From positions 2,356,001 to 2,420,000 of the forward strand of contig OY969418.1 of assembly GCA_963699175.1 (NCBI GenBank): a stretch of 64,000 nucleotides of DNA. Direction: 5' to 3'. This DNA comes from JACPYM01 sp963699175 (GTDB taxonomy: Bacteria; Acidobacteriota; Blastocatellia; RBC074). The notes below the pieces were generated by a model. That model saw nothing but the letters and a program-made list of their open reading frames with translations. It did not search any database and was not told the origin of the DNA. This document shows, piece by piece, positions 1-9,569 of the stretch (its first letter is position 1; each line of letters begins with the position of its first letter). The position numbers and the translations under genes were made by a program.

Positions 1-2707
1 AAAAGGTGGAGCCGCGGCCGGGCGTGCTTTCGATTCCGATCTGGCCCCCCATCAACTCCACCAGTTGTTTGCTGATCGCCAGTCCCAAGCCCGTGCCGCC
101 ATACTTGCGCGTGGTTGAGCCATCGGCTTGCATGAAGGCCTGGAACAGTCCCTGCTGAGCTTCGGCGGAGATGCCGATGCCGGTATCCCGGATTTCAAAG
201 CGCAGCACTGCCTCTTCCGCGGTTTCACTGAATTTGGTCACACTGACGGCGATCTCGCCCTGGTCGGTAAACTTGACGGCGTTCCCGATCAAATTCGTCA
301 GCACCTGCCGCAACCGGCCGGGATCGCCCCGCAGCGCGGTGGGCACATCCTGGTAAACGATTGAAGCCAGTTCCAGTCCTTTTGTTTGCACTTGTTCGGC
401 CAGTAATTCGACTGCGGCTTCAACCGAAGCGCGCAAGTCGAAGTCAATCTTTTCAAAGCGCAACAGACCGGCTTCGATCTTCGAGAAATCCAGGATGTCA
501 TTGATGATGATCAGGAGCGCGTCGGCGCTGGATTGAATATTCTCGGTGTACTCCCGCTGTATGGCAGACAAATCGGTCTCGAGCAGCAAGCCGGTCATGC
601 CGATGACGCCATTCATGGGCGTGCGAATCTCATGACTCATGTTGGCGAGGAATTCCGACTTGAGCCGCACAGATTCCAACGCCGCATCGCGCGCCCGTTC
701 GAGTTCCTCTTCCATCAACTTGCGCGCCGTAATATCACGCGCGACACAAAATACCAGTTGCTCGCTCTCCGACCAGTAAGAAGTCCACATGATCTGAACC
801 AATGAACCGTTTTTGTGCAGATAGCGGTTTTCAAAATCCGTCGTCGCCGATCCGGACAAGATTCTGGCGTCAATCTCATTCGTTTTCTGAACATCCTCGG
901 GCACCACAAATTCAATGAAACGCCGCCCGATCAACTCGTCCGGCTGATACCCCCACACTTTCAAAGAAGCGGGACTAACGGATACAAATTTTCCTTCCGC
1001 ATCTATCGTGCAGATGACATCAAGCGCGTTTTCAATCGTTAAGCGCCCACGCCTGGTGGCTTCATCGAGCGAGACAGCCATTTCATGAAAGACCCGGTCC
1101 AATTCGGCGATCTCATCGTGGCCGGAGAGCGGCGGTGCAAGTTCCTTGCCCTCCGCCAGGCTGAGCGCATTGTCTCGGAGTTGTTGCAGACGCCGGCTGA
1201 TCCCTCCGCTAAATAAGAGAGTCAGAATGCTTGCCAGCAGGATCGCCGCAGCGGTTCCCGCCACCAGCAGCCAGCTCAAGCGTTGCCAGGACGTATCCAG
1301 GATTTGCCGGCGCGCCATGCCCAGGCGTTCTTCCTCCTGCGAGAACGTCTCCATTTCCGCGCGAACCTGGTCCATCAGATCAGCCCCGGTTCCCGCTTTG
1401 ACATATTCTTCAGCCTGCTTTTTGTTTCCTGTCTTGACCAGACGAACAAGGTTGGAGAGGTGCTCCATTCTTTGTGCTGTCAACTGCTGGATTTTTTCGG
1501 CGCTTGCCTGCTGAGACGGATTGTCGCTGACAAGTTTTTGCAATTGCAGGGCCGTCTGCCTGACCAACTCCAACGACTTTGCGTAAGAACTGACAAACCT
1601 TTGATCGCCGGCGATGACGTAGCCGCGAACCGCGCTTTCCGCCTCGGACAGACGTATCAGGAGTGACTGCGACACGCCAATGACTTCTTGTAAGTGTAGC
1701 GCCCACACTTCAGCCGACTTGCTCTGCTGCTTCACCTGCACAACCAGCCCGACAAAAAGCAGCAGCAGGATCAACGGCGTCGCAATCAGAAGGAGACCCT
1801 TGTAGGCCACCTTCGCCGTTGTCAGCCTGAGAACTGCCAGAGTAATCAGGGCGACCCCGATGATTGAAAAGAGCGCCTCGAACAGCACGACTCGCCACGA
1901 CTGTCTGGGAAACAATGCACTGGCGCACACTAACAGCACCGGCAGCAACGCCACGCCAGCGCCGGCGCCCCATTTTGGCAACCCGTCCGGCCTGCGCGCC
2001 GCGTACTTCCAGGCGTACCCCAGCGTCGCCATTCCGTAGGCCAGAAACGCCGCGGAGGTATGCAGCGCCATCTGCGAACCGAGATTAAAGGGGAGAACGA
2101 AAGTGATCCCGAATGAGTAACCGATCAGTGATGTCAGAGCCAGGCTTAGCGTAACCGAGTTGACAGTGCCCAGGATGGCGTAGGCGTCCTGACGCACGGC
2201 GAGAATGACGAGTGCGCCGCCCGTGAGGAAAAAACTGATTGCCGTGGTCAGCGACATCCGCCCCGCATGTGCGGACAAGGCGCGCTCCCACGGGTAGAAG
2301 AATAACGTATCAATGCCGAATGAGATTCCGGTCGCGTATTCCAGAATCACCGCAGCGCCCATCAGCGCAACGAAGCTTCCCCCGCCAAACAGCAACAGCC
2401 GTCTCCGAGTCGAGAGACCGATCCCCGCCGTTCCCAGGGCCAGGAAGCACAAAGCGGTGTTGTATTGCATGGGGATTAACCCATGAAAGATTTGGACCGC
2501 GGCACGGATATGCGCATGCCAGCCCACCAGCACGACGAGCGCCAGCAAAATGATGGCGAAAGAGACGCCCAACACGGTTTTGTCCCAACTGGTGCGAGTG
2601 GAACTTTGTGTCTTCAAGTTGCCTTTCCTTCTGTCAACCCGAACTTGCCGGGCCGAACTTGAAGCACTGAGACCAAAACTGGTCTTGAAACTTACCCGTT
2701 TACTCAT
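1..2707 (-). CDS. Membrane-bound PAS sensor histidine kinase, C-terminus outside window
   Basis: This is the N-terminal ~900 residues of a sensor kinase. Reading the minus strand gives several N-terminal hydrophobic segments, a CHASE3-like extracytoplasmic helical region, another membrane segment and a HAMP-like linker. A PAS domain, a HisKA domain with the H-box SHEIRTPMNG and a HATPase domain with NLIGNAVKF and GGTGLGLAIS follow. The frame is open at base 1, and relatives usually continue into receiver domains, so this is probably a hybrid kinase. The start is uncertain. ATG at 2707 opens the frame but has no clear ribosome site. A TTG at 2617 is preceded by AGAAGGAAAGG and lies just before the first membrane helix, so it may be the real start. 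The ligand is unknown. The gene is divergent from the kinase at 3256. Confidence 0.85.
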   Translation of the reverse strand, partial: MSKRVSFKTSFGLSASSSARQVRVDRRKGNLKTQSSTRTSWDKTVLGVSFAIILLALVVLVGWHAHIRAAVQIFHGLIPMQYNTALCFLALGTAGIGLSTRRRLLLFGGGSFVALMGAAVILEYATGISFGIDTLFFYPWERALSAHAGRMSLTTAISFFLTGGALVILAVRQDAYAILGTVNSVTLSLALTSLIGYSFGITFVLPFNLGSQMALHTSAAFLAYGMATLGYAWKYAARRPDGLPKWGAGAGVALLPVLLVCASALFPRQSWRVVLFEALFSIIGVALITLAVLRLTTAKVAYKGLLLIATPLILLLLFVGLVVQVKQQSKSAEVWALHLQEVIGVSQSLLIRLSEAESAVRGYVIAGDQRFVSSYAKSLELVRQTALQLQKLVSDNPSQQASAEKIQQLTAQRMEHLSNLVRLVKTGNKKQAEEYVKAGTGADLMDQVRAEMETFSQEEERLGMARRQILDTSWQRLSWLLVAGTAAAILLASILTLLFSGGISRRLQQLRDNALSLAEGKELAPPLSGHDEIAELDRVFHEMAVSLDEATRRGRLTIENALDVICTIDAEGKFVSVSPASLKVWGYQPDELIGRRFIEFVVPEDVQKTNEIDARILSGSATTDFENRYLHKNGSLVQIMWTSYWSESEQLVFCVARDITARKLMEEELERARDAALESVRLKSEFLANMSHEIRTPMNGVIGMTGLLLETDLSAIQREYTENIQSSADALLIIINDILDFSKIEAGLLRFEKIDFDLRASVEAAVELLAEQVQTKGLELASIVYQDVPTALRGDPGRLRQVLTNLIGNAVKFTDQGEIAVSVTKFSETAEEAVLRFEIRDTGIGISAEAQQGLFQAFMQADGSTTRKYGGTGLGLAISKQLVELMGGQIGIESTPGRGSTF

Positions 2708-3255
2708 GCGGGGTGATGTACCGAGAGGCAATAATTGTGGCCCTTGAAGATTGGGGAGGAAAAAAGGCGGCCGGAAGATTTCCGGAGAACTATCTTTGTC
2801 TCAAGCCACTTGCCACAAATAATGGTAAGCCGCTTCCGCCGGGAATGCCGTCCAATAGTGAACCAGCTTGAAAATGAGCGGCGTCCGGCAACGTGAAACC
2901 TGACTTGTCTAAAATCTAGAATCGGCATCTGATTCTCAGACTATTGGCCTCATTCCATTCGCTGCTTTTTCCGTTTGATACCTGAAGACATCGCCTCACT
3001 CTATAGTTAGCCGATTTGCTTTAAGCGCACGTATTCTGGCGCGTTATTTGCACTTTAAGCGGTTGACGTATGCTCACGGCGCTTTAGCGTTCGAGCGTTG
3101 GCCACGTCCAAGAGGTTCGCAAGCCGGTATAGTTCGGCGTTAGCTTTAAGGAGTATTGAGCGTGGCTTATGTATTAAATCGGAGTTCACATGCAGCGGTG
3201 GTGCGAGGCGGCTTCAACGGCCTGGCGCGCCAGCGACTGCGGCTGAGATGTTTAC
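2708..3255. other. Divergent intergenic region between two sensor kinases
   Basis: I see no gene in these 548 bases. They must hold the promoters of the two divergent kinases, but no convincing -35/-10 pair or sigma-54 site stands out. A short sequence CTTTAAGCG occurs twice (3019-3027 and 3053-3061), followed both times by GC and ACGTAT-like sequence. It could be an operator, but this is weak. Confidence 0.4.
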
Positions 3256-5772
3256 ATGGGATTATCCTTCAAACAGAAAGTTAATATCGGGTTAGGAGCG
3301 GCTGTGCTGATCCTGGGCCTCGCTGGCGCTACTCTCTCTTTAGATACCGCCTGGTTGATCGGGGGCTGGGTGGCGCTGGCGCTGATCGCGCTGGCGGGTG
3401 TAGTCATCAACCGCGACTTGTCCAAGCGCCAGCGGTTGGAAGAAGCGCTGCGGCAAAGTGAGCAACGCTCCCGCGACTTGTTTGAACATTCTCCGCTGGG
3501 CATTTATCGCACGAGCCCCGAAGGCCACGTCCTGATGGCCAACCCGGCCTTCGAACGCATGATGGGGCAATCTTCCGAAAGGTTGATTCCGCGCAGCGTC
3601 GAGTCGGTGCGCAAACGGGCGGACGGCGCGCAGATCTTTGTCAGCGAAAATACGACGGCGGTGCGCGATGAAAGCGGGAAGGTGCTCTATTACGAAGTTA
3701 CCGCCGAGGACATCACGGCGCGCAAGCAGGCGGAGGCTACGTTACGCGAGAGTGAGACCAGATTCCGCGACCTGTTTGATGAGGCGCCGGTGGGGTACCA
3801 CGAGTTGGACACCGCAGGCCGGATCATCCGCATCAATCGCACAGAACTGTCCATGCTCGGTTACACCACCGCCGAGGCGCTGGGTCGCCAAGCGTGGGAA
3901 TTTACCCACGATCATGCAGGCGCGCAACAGGCGCTCGCGACCAAACTGACCGGAACCGTACCGCTGAATGCTTACGAATGCCCCGTTTGGCGGAAAGACA
4001 AAAGCCCGCTCATGGCCTTGTTTGAGGAGCGGTTGGTGCGGGATGAAGGCGGGCGGATCACCGGTCTGCGCGTCATCGTGCAGGACATCACCGCGCGCAA
4101 ACAGATGGAGGCCGAGTTAAAGCAGGCGCGCGATGTAGCCGTTGAATCGGCGCAACTCAAGTCGGAGTTCCTGACCAACATGGGCCACGAGATACGCACG
4201 CCGATGAACGTTGTAACCGGCATGACCGGGTTGCTGCTGGATACCAAACTGACAGCCGAGCAGAAGGAATATGCCGAAGGCATCCGCTCAAGCACCGATT
4301 CTCTGCTCAAGATGGTGAACAACGTGCTGGATTTTTCCAAGATCGAAAAGGGCGAGTTGGGCTTCGATGCCGTGGATTTCAACCTGCGCACGGTTGTGGA
4401 AGAGACAATTGAACTCTTCGCCGAGCAGGCCGAGCGCAAGGGGGTCAGATTGGCTTCGGTGGTTTACAGCGACGTGCCAGCCCTGTTGCATGGCGATCCG
4501 GGGCGCTTGCGGCAGGTGCTCGCCAATCTGGTGGATAACGCGGTCAATTTCACCATGCAAGGTGAAGTGATGGTCCGCGTCACGAGGGAAGAACCGGTCC
4601 TGGCAAACGGTCAGTCCGCTGACCATCAGGATGAATCCGCCGCTCAGGGCATGATCCGTTTTACGGTCAGCGATACCGGCATCGGCCTCTCGGAGGATGC
4701 GCAGCAGCGGCTGTTCCGCGCCTTCACCCAGGTGGATGGCACGGCGACGCGTCAACATGGCGGCGTGGGACTAAGTTTGGCAATCGCGAAAGAACTGGTC
4801 GAATTGATGGGCGGGCAGATCGGCGTCGACAGCAAGCCCGGTGCAGGGGCCAATTTCTGGTTCGTTGTGCCGGGGAAACGTGCGCACAACGCGCCTCTAC
4901 GCACCGACCTGCACGGCCTGCGGGTGCTGATCGCAGGCGATAACGCCGCCGACCGCGATCAACTCATGGAGCAGACGTCATCAATTGAGATGCTGCCCAA
5001 CGAGGCTAAAGATGAGAAGCAGGTGCTGGATATGTTGCGCAGCGCGGCGCAATGGGGCGAGCCTTATCATGTGGCCATCCTGGGTGTCACGAACATCGGC
5101 ATTGACGGCTTTGAATTGGCCCGGACCATCAAGGCCGATCCGGCCATCGCGTCCGTGCTGTTGGTGCTCATTTCCAACCAGGATTACTGGGCGAATGGGC
5201 GCATCGTCTGCGACACCGGCATCTCGGCCTATCTCACCAAACCGACCAGCCAATCGCGGCTCTTCGATTGTCTGCTTGGGATGATGAATGGTGAACTGGC
5301 CACTCTGCCACCTCTACCTGCGCCCGCCAGGGCCGCAGTTCAACGAAAGCCAGCGGAAGGTGTGGCGCTGCCCGCACACGGCCGCATCCTGCTGGTCGAA
5401 GACAACACTACCAACCAGAAGGTGACCTTGCGCCAGCTCGCCAAACTCGGTTACCGGGCCGATGCTGTCGCCAATGGTTTGGAGGCGCTCGAAGCGCTGA
5501 TGCGCCGCCCTTACACACTAGTGCTGATGGATTGCCAGATGCCGGAGATGGATGGCTTCGCCGCAACTGTTGAGATTCGCCGGCGCGAAGGGCAGACGCG
5601 TCACACGCCGATCATCGCCTTGACGGCTAACGCGATGCGCGGGGAACGGGAGAAATGTTTGGCCGCGGGAATGGACGATTACCTGGCCAAACCGGTCAAA
5701 GTGGATGACCTAGCGGATACGCTCGCACGCTGGCTGACCGCCGATTGCGCCGCACAAGCAAGCGCTGTTTGA
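3256..5772 (+). CDS. PAS hybrid histidine kinase with degenerate first receiver
   Basis: This is an 838-residue hybrid kinase. It has two membrane segments near residues 10-55, two PAS domains (about 65-155 and 165-280), HisKA with phospho-acceptor His311 in GHEIRTPMN, and a HATPase domain (NLVDNAVNF; GGVGLSLAIA). Two receivers follow. The first (about 555-675) begins with IAGDNAADR instead of the usual hydrophobic-EDN/VDD start and has AILGVTNIGIDG where the phospho-acceptor Asp should be, so it looks non-phosphorylatable. The second (about 710-830) is canonical, with Asp759 in LMDCQMPEMDG and the conserved Lys in LAKPVK. There is no HPt domain, so phosphate would pass to an unlinked partner. 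The ATG start gives a plausible short cytoplasmic tail before the first helix. Confidence 0.93.
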   Translation: MGLSFKQKVNIGLGAAVLILGLAGATLSLDTAWLIGGWVALALIALAGVVINRDLSKRQRLEEALRQSEQRSRDLFEHSPLGIYRTSPEGHVLMANPAFERMMGQSSERLIPRSVESVRKRADGAQIFVSENTTAVRDESGKVLYYEVTAEDITARKQAEATLRESETRFRDLFDEAPVGYHELDTAGRIIRINRTELSMLGYTTAEALGRQAWEFTHDHAGAQQALATKLTGTVPLNAYECPVWRKDKSPLMALFEERLVRDEGGRITGLRVIVQDITARKQMEAELKQARDVAVESAQLKSEFLTNMGHEIRTPMNVVTGMTGLLLDTKLTAEQKEYAEGIRSSTDSLLKMVNNVLDFSKIEKGELGFDAVDFNLRTVVEETIELFAEQAERKGVRLASVVYSDVPALLHGDPGRLRQVLANLVDNAVNFTMQGEVMVRVTREEPVLANGQSADHQDESAAQGMIRFTVSDTGIGLSEDAQQRLFRAFTQVDGTATRQHGGVGLSLAIAKELVELMGGQIGVDSKPGAGANFWFVVPGKRAHNAPLRTDLHGLRVLIAGDNAADRDQLMEQTSSIEMLPNEAKDEKQVLDMLRSAAQWGEPYHVAILGVTNIGIDGFELARTIKADPAIASVLLVLISNQDYWANGRIVCDTGISAYLTKPTSQSRLFDCLLGMMNGELATLPPLPAPARAAVQRKPAEGVALPAHGRILLVEDNTTNQKVTLRQLAKLGYRADAVANGLEALEALMRRPYTLVLMDCQMPEMDGFAATVEIRRREGQTRHTPIIALTANAMRGEREKCLAAGMDDYLAKPVKVDDLADTLARWLTADCAAQASAV

Positions 5773-5791
5773 GTTATGGCTACTCTGCGAA

Positions 5792-5856
5792 GAGCGTGAG
5801 CGGCCCTAGTCTTTTCTCAAAATAACGGTTGCGGGAGTTTCAGGCCGCTCACGCTC
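5792..5856. terminator. Bidirectional terminator-like inverted repeat
   Basis: A perfect 14-base inverted repeat, GAGCGTGAGCGGCC at 5792-5805 and its complement at 5843-5856, encloses a 37-base loop. It lies between two convergent genes ending at 5772 and 5888, which fits a shared transcript end. There is no strong U-tract, so a REP-like element is the alternative. Confidence 0.55.
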
Positions 5857-5887
5857 CTTGTCTCAACTGCGCGCCATAAGCTGATCT

Positions 5888-7258
5888 TCACCCTGCCTTC
5901 CAAAGACTGGCCGCCCCTGCGTTGAGCTGATGCCGCTTGATTTTTTGGTAGAGCGAACTTCTAGGAATGTCGAGCCGCTTGGCCGCCCGGTCAACATTGC
6001 CTTTCTCTTCTTGTAAGACAGTGGCGATGTAATGCTGCTCAATTTCCAGCAATGTCAGATTGGTTCCTTCCGGCCAGGGGTCGCTCCCTGTTTGCGCGTC
6101 GAAGTGTAGGTCGTGACGGCTAAGCTGAGGCCCTTCGCTAAGCAATACGGCGCGCTCCAGCACATTGCGCAATTCGCGAATGTTGCCTGGCCACGAATAC
6201 GTTTGCAGGGCGCGCTTAGCGTCAGGCGTTAGCTGAATTTGGCCACGTCCCATGTCAGCGGCGACTCTTTCCAGTAGGTAATTGGCCAGCAGCGGGATGT
6301 CCTCGCTGCGGGCGCGTAGTGTCGGAATGGTCATTTGGATGGCATTGATGCGGAAGTAAAGATCACTACGGAATTTTTTCTCGCGAACGAGTTGGTTCAA
6401 GTCCTGATTCGTGGCGGCAATGAGTCGTATATCCACCTGACGGTCGTGCACCTCGCCCACTCGGCGGAAGCGTTTTTCTTCGATAACTTTGAGCAGCTTG
6501 GGCTGAATCTGCGGATCCATATCGCCGATCTCATCCAAAAAGACTGTGCCGCGATGCGCTACCTCAAGTAGTCCGGTTTTGCTGGTCGTCGCGCCGGTGA
6601 AGGCTCCTTTCTCATGGCCGAAGAGTTCGGTATCCAACAGGTCGCGTGAAAGCCCCGCGCAGTTCATATCCACGAAGGTTTCTTCGGCGCGCGGCCCGTG
6701 GTTGTGCAGCCAGCCAGCCAGCACGCTCTTGCCGGTGCCGGTTTCGCCTTGAATCAGGACGGGGCTTTCCGCCTGCAAAATTCGTTTGGCCTGTTCCGCC
6801 AACTGCTGGATCAACGGGCTGTTGCCGCGAAAAGGGTCGGCGACCGAGCGGGCTTGTTGCTTCTTGCCGACGAACTGCTTCTGTCTGTTCCGTTGGTTTT
6901 CAATCAACCGCTGCAAGATCACCAGGAGCGAGGGAAGCTCCACCGGCTTGGTCAGAAACTGGTCGGCGCCCTCCTTAATCGCGCGCACCGCCAAGTCAAT
7001 CGAGCCATGCCCCGTCAGAATGATGACCGGCGTGTTGGCCTCGATCTCTTTCAGGCGGGGGAGCAGGTCGAGCGCATTGCCGTCCGGCAAAGCGTAATCG
7101 AGCACCACTGCATCCGGGTGCGCCGTCCGGAACAGAAACGGCGCTTCCCGGCAGTTATCCGCATTGACAACGTCGTAGCCATGTGTTGCCAGAAAATTCT
7201 GCATACCGAATCGAATGCTGGCATCATCGTCAATCAGCATAATTTTGTTTCTTGCCAT
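5888..7258 (-). CDS. NtrC-family sigma-54-dependent response regulator
   Basis: This 456-residue activator has all three NtrC-type parts. The N-terminal receiver has acidic residues DDD at 10-12 and phospho-acceptor Asp54 in VVLDYALPDG. The central AAA+ domain (about 145-380) has Walker A GETGTGKS and the sigma-54-contacting GAFTGA motif. The C-terminus is a Fis-type helix-turn-helix (DRAAKRLDIPRSSLYQKIK). It is expected to activate sigma-54 promoters when phosphorylated. It lies 22 bases downstream of the kinase gene at 7281-9569, its likely partner. The ATG at 7258 has a strong ribosome site, AAGGAGGAAGGAGG. By analogy with PrsK/PrsR pairs beside exopolysaccharide clusters, the adjacent EPS operon is a reasonable target, but this is inference. 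Confidence 0.93.
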   Translation of the reverse strand: MARNKIMLIDDDASIRFGMQNFLATHGYDVVNADNCREAPFLFRTAHPDAVVLDYALPDGNALDLLPRLKEIEANTPVIILTGHGSIDLAVRAIKEGADQFLTKPVELPSLLVILQRLIENQRNRQKQFVGKKQQARSVADPFRGNSPLIQQLAEQAKRILQAESPVLIQGETGTGKSVLAGWLHNHGPRAEETFVDMNCAGLSRDLLDTELFGHEKGAFTGATTSKTGLLEVAHRGTVFLDEIGDMDPQIQPKLLKVIEEKRFRRVGEVHDRQVDIRLIAATNQDLNQLVREKKFRSDLYFRINAIQMTIPTLRARSEDIPLLANYLLERVAADMGRGQIQLTPDAKRALQTYSWPGNIRELRNVLERAVLLSEGPQLSRHDLHFDAQTGSDPWPEGTNLTLLEIEQHYIATVLQEEKGNVDRAAKRLDIPRSSLYQKIKRHQLNAGAASLWKAG

Positions 7259-7280
7259 TACTAAAGTGCCTCCTTCCTCC

Positions 7281-9569
7281 TTAGGCAGTTGCGCTGACTG
7301 GGAATCTCAGTGACACGGCCGCGCCGCCCTCGGGCAGATTCCCAGCCGAAATTTTGCCGCCGTGCTCTTCTACGATCTTCTGCACGATTGACAGGCCTAG
7401 GCCCGTGCCGCCGCCACGGCGCGTAAAAAACGGTTCAAAAAGCCGGGGCAGATCGTTCTCCTGAAAGCCAGGCCCCGTGTCTTTCACGGTGCAGACAATC
7501 CAGTGCCCGATCACTAGACTGACTTCTTCCGCTGCCACGGTGATAACGCCGCCGGCTGGCAAAAGCTGGATGGCGTTCTCCAACAGGTTGAGAAAGACCT
7601 GTAGTAAGCGGTTGGCATCCAGTTGAATGGTAGGCAGCTTGGCGTCAACCTGGCTGACCACCTGCACTTCGGCGCGTTCGGCTTGCAGCGTACAAGCAAT
7701 CACGGCCTGCGCAATCACCTCTGCAATTGAACCGCGCTCTAATTGGCGGTTAGGCGGGGTGCCGTAATCGAGCAAGTCTTTCATCAAATCGTTCAAGCGA
7801 TTTACTTGGTTGTGCAACACACTGAGATAACGCTGGTATTCTTCGGCAGCGCCGAAGCGCGCTTCAAAGGCGTCGAGCGTGGACGAGATGCCAAAGAGTG
7901 GATTGCGCACTTCGTGCGCGACACCGGAGACGAGCGCGCCCAGCAACGACATCGTTTCGCTGCGGTGTAGCGAAGCCTGCAACTCCACCAGGCTGGTGAT
8001 CTCGCGGATCATCAGGATGATGTACTCGCCATGCCCATCCAAACGGTCAGCCAGGCTGGCGGCCAAGTCCCACGTCCGCCCGCTTGCTTCGTCGCGTGCC
8101 TGGTAAGTATGAGAAGTGCGCGTCTGGCGGATCAAGCCCGCCAAGACCGTGGCCGTTTGCCAAATCGTAGAAGACCCCAAACCTCCAATCGTGCGGCCCA
8201 CGACATCCGCGCCACCAGCCAATTGCTTGGCGGCGTAATTCAACCTGGTGATGCAATCTTCCCCATCGAGGATCAGCACCGGCGATTCAATCGCGTCGAA
8301 CGTCATTTGCCATTCCACCGCAGACTTTTCGATTTCGATATGCAGTTGCATTCGTTCTGTCTCAACCTGCGCACGCTCCGAAACGTCATTCGCTAAGACC
8401 AAATGGGCTGCGTGGCCGCCAAAGATCAATGGATGCGAAGTGATCTCGATTTCAATAGTCGTCCCGTCCTTCTTCCGGTGCCGCCAGGTCCCTGACGAAT
8501 CAAATGCAGAAGCTGCCCTTCTTTTTATATATTTGAGTAGCAAAGGTAAGTCTGCTGGCAGCAGGATGTCTTTGATCGTTAGGCTGAGGAACTCTGCGCG
8601 CGTGTAACCATAATGGTGTACGGCTGCATCGTTGACGGCAAGGAAGGCCAGCGTTGCTACATCGTAAACCCACATCGGGTGCGGGTTGCTATCGAACAAA
8701 AGCCGGTAGTGTTCTTCCGACTCGCGTAGCTCCGTTTCGGCCCGCTTACGCTCGCTAATGTCTTCGAATACGCCGATGAAATAGGCTGGCTCACCTGAAA
8801 TCTGGTGCGCGAGCGAGCGTGTGAGGTTGACGCAGAAATACGATCCATCGCGGCGCAGAAAACGCTTCTCGAACGCATAACTTTGAATCTCGCCAGCCAA
8901 TAATTTGCGCCGGTATTCGAGATCGGCTTGCCGATCGTCTGGGTGCGTAATATCAGCAGAGGTGCGTGTCAACAGTTCAGCCCGCGAGAAGCCGGCAAAG
9001 TCGCAGAGTTTCTGGTTGACCTGAAGCAGCCTGCCGTCTAATCCCACCAGCGCCATCCCCACCGCGGCCTGCTCAAAGGTCGCGCGAAAGCGATCGTCGC
9101 TTTCGCGTAAAGCGGCCTCTGCCTGTTGCTTCTCGCACTGCTGTTGCTTTTGTTCTAATTCCTGCGTCACGGCTTGGCCCAACCGCGCCAGGCAGTCTTT
9201 GAGCTGGTGATCTGCCGTTCCCTGTTTCATCGCAGACACCGCCCTGTCTTCTCTTATGTTGGCCGAGACGATGATGAATGGGATGTCCAGCTTGCGTGCC
9301 TGCAACAGTGCTAGCGCGCGCAGCACGTCGAACCACGGCAAAGCGTAGTCAGCGAGGATCACATGAAATGAAGGTTCCAGTTGCGCGAGGTAATCTGCCT
9401 CACTCTCGACGTGAACCCCGTCCGGCGCAAAGCCTGCCTGGCGCACTTCATACAGCATTGAGTCAACATCGGCGGCGCGATCCTCAAGAATTACTACTTT
9501 GAGAGAGACGGGCGCGCCCCTTCCCTGGAGTAAGTTGACTTGTATTATCTCTTGCCACTGGTTTTGCAT
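7281..9569 (-). CDS. Soluble REC-PAS sensor histidine kinase
   Basis: This 762-residue kinase starts with a receiver (about 22-130) with acidic Glu29/Asp30 and phospho-acceptor Asp74 in ILADYALPW. Three PAS-type domains follow (about 155-280, 285-400 and 410-515). HisKA has His552 in GVAHEVRNPLFGIS, and the HATPase domain has NLLENAIQLLP and GGTGLGLSIV. No transmembrane helix is visible, so it should be cytoplasmic. It is transcribed first in a two-gene unit with the sigma-54 activator at 5888-7258. The N-terminal receiver suggests the kinase itself receives phosphate from another protein. The ATG at 9569 opens just before the receiver's first beta strand. Confidence 0.92.
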   Translation of the reverse strand: MQNQWQEIIQVNLLQGRGAPVSLKVVILEDRAADVDSMLYEVRQAGFAPDGVHVESEADYLAQLEPSFHVILADYALPWFDVLRALALLQARKLDIPFIIVSANIREDRAVSAMKQGTADHQLKDCLARLGQAVTQELEQKQQQCEKQQAEAALRESDDRFRATFEQAAVGMALVGLDGRLLQVNQKLCDFAGFSRAELLTRTSADITHPDDRQADLEYRRKLLAGEIQSYAFEKRFLRRDGSYFCVNLTRSLAHQISGEPAYFIGVFEDISERKRAETELRESEEHYRLLFDSNPHPMWVYDVATLAFLAVNDAAVHHYGYTRAEFLSLTIKDILLPADLPLLLKYIKRRAASAFDSSGTWRHRKKDGTTIEIEITSHPLIFGGHAAHLVLANDVSERAQVETERMQLHIEIEKSAVEWQMTFDAIESPVLILDGEDCITRLNYAAKQLAGGADVVGRTIGGLGSSTIWQTATVLAGLIRQTRTSHTYQARDEASGRTWDLAASLADRLDGHGEYIILMIREITSLVELQASLHRSETMSLLGALVSGVAHEVRNPLFGISSTLDAFEARFGAAEEYQRYLSVLHNQVNRLNDLMKDLLDYGTPPNRQLERGSIAEVIAQAVIACTLQAERAEVQVVSQVDAKLPTIQLDANRLLQVFLNLLENAIQLLPAGGVITVAAEEVSLVIGHWIVCTVKDTGPGFQENDLPRLFEPFFTRRGGGTGLGLSIVQKIVEEHGGKISAGNLPEGGAAVSLRFPVSATA

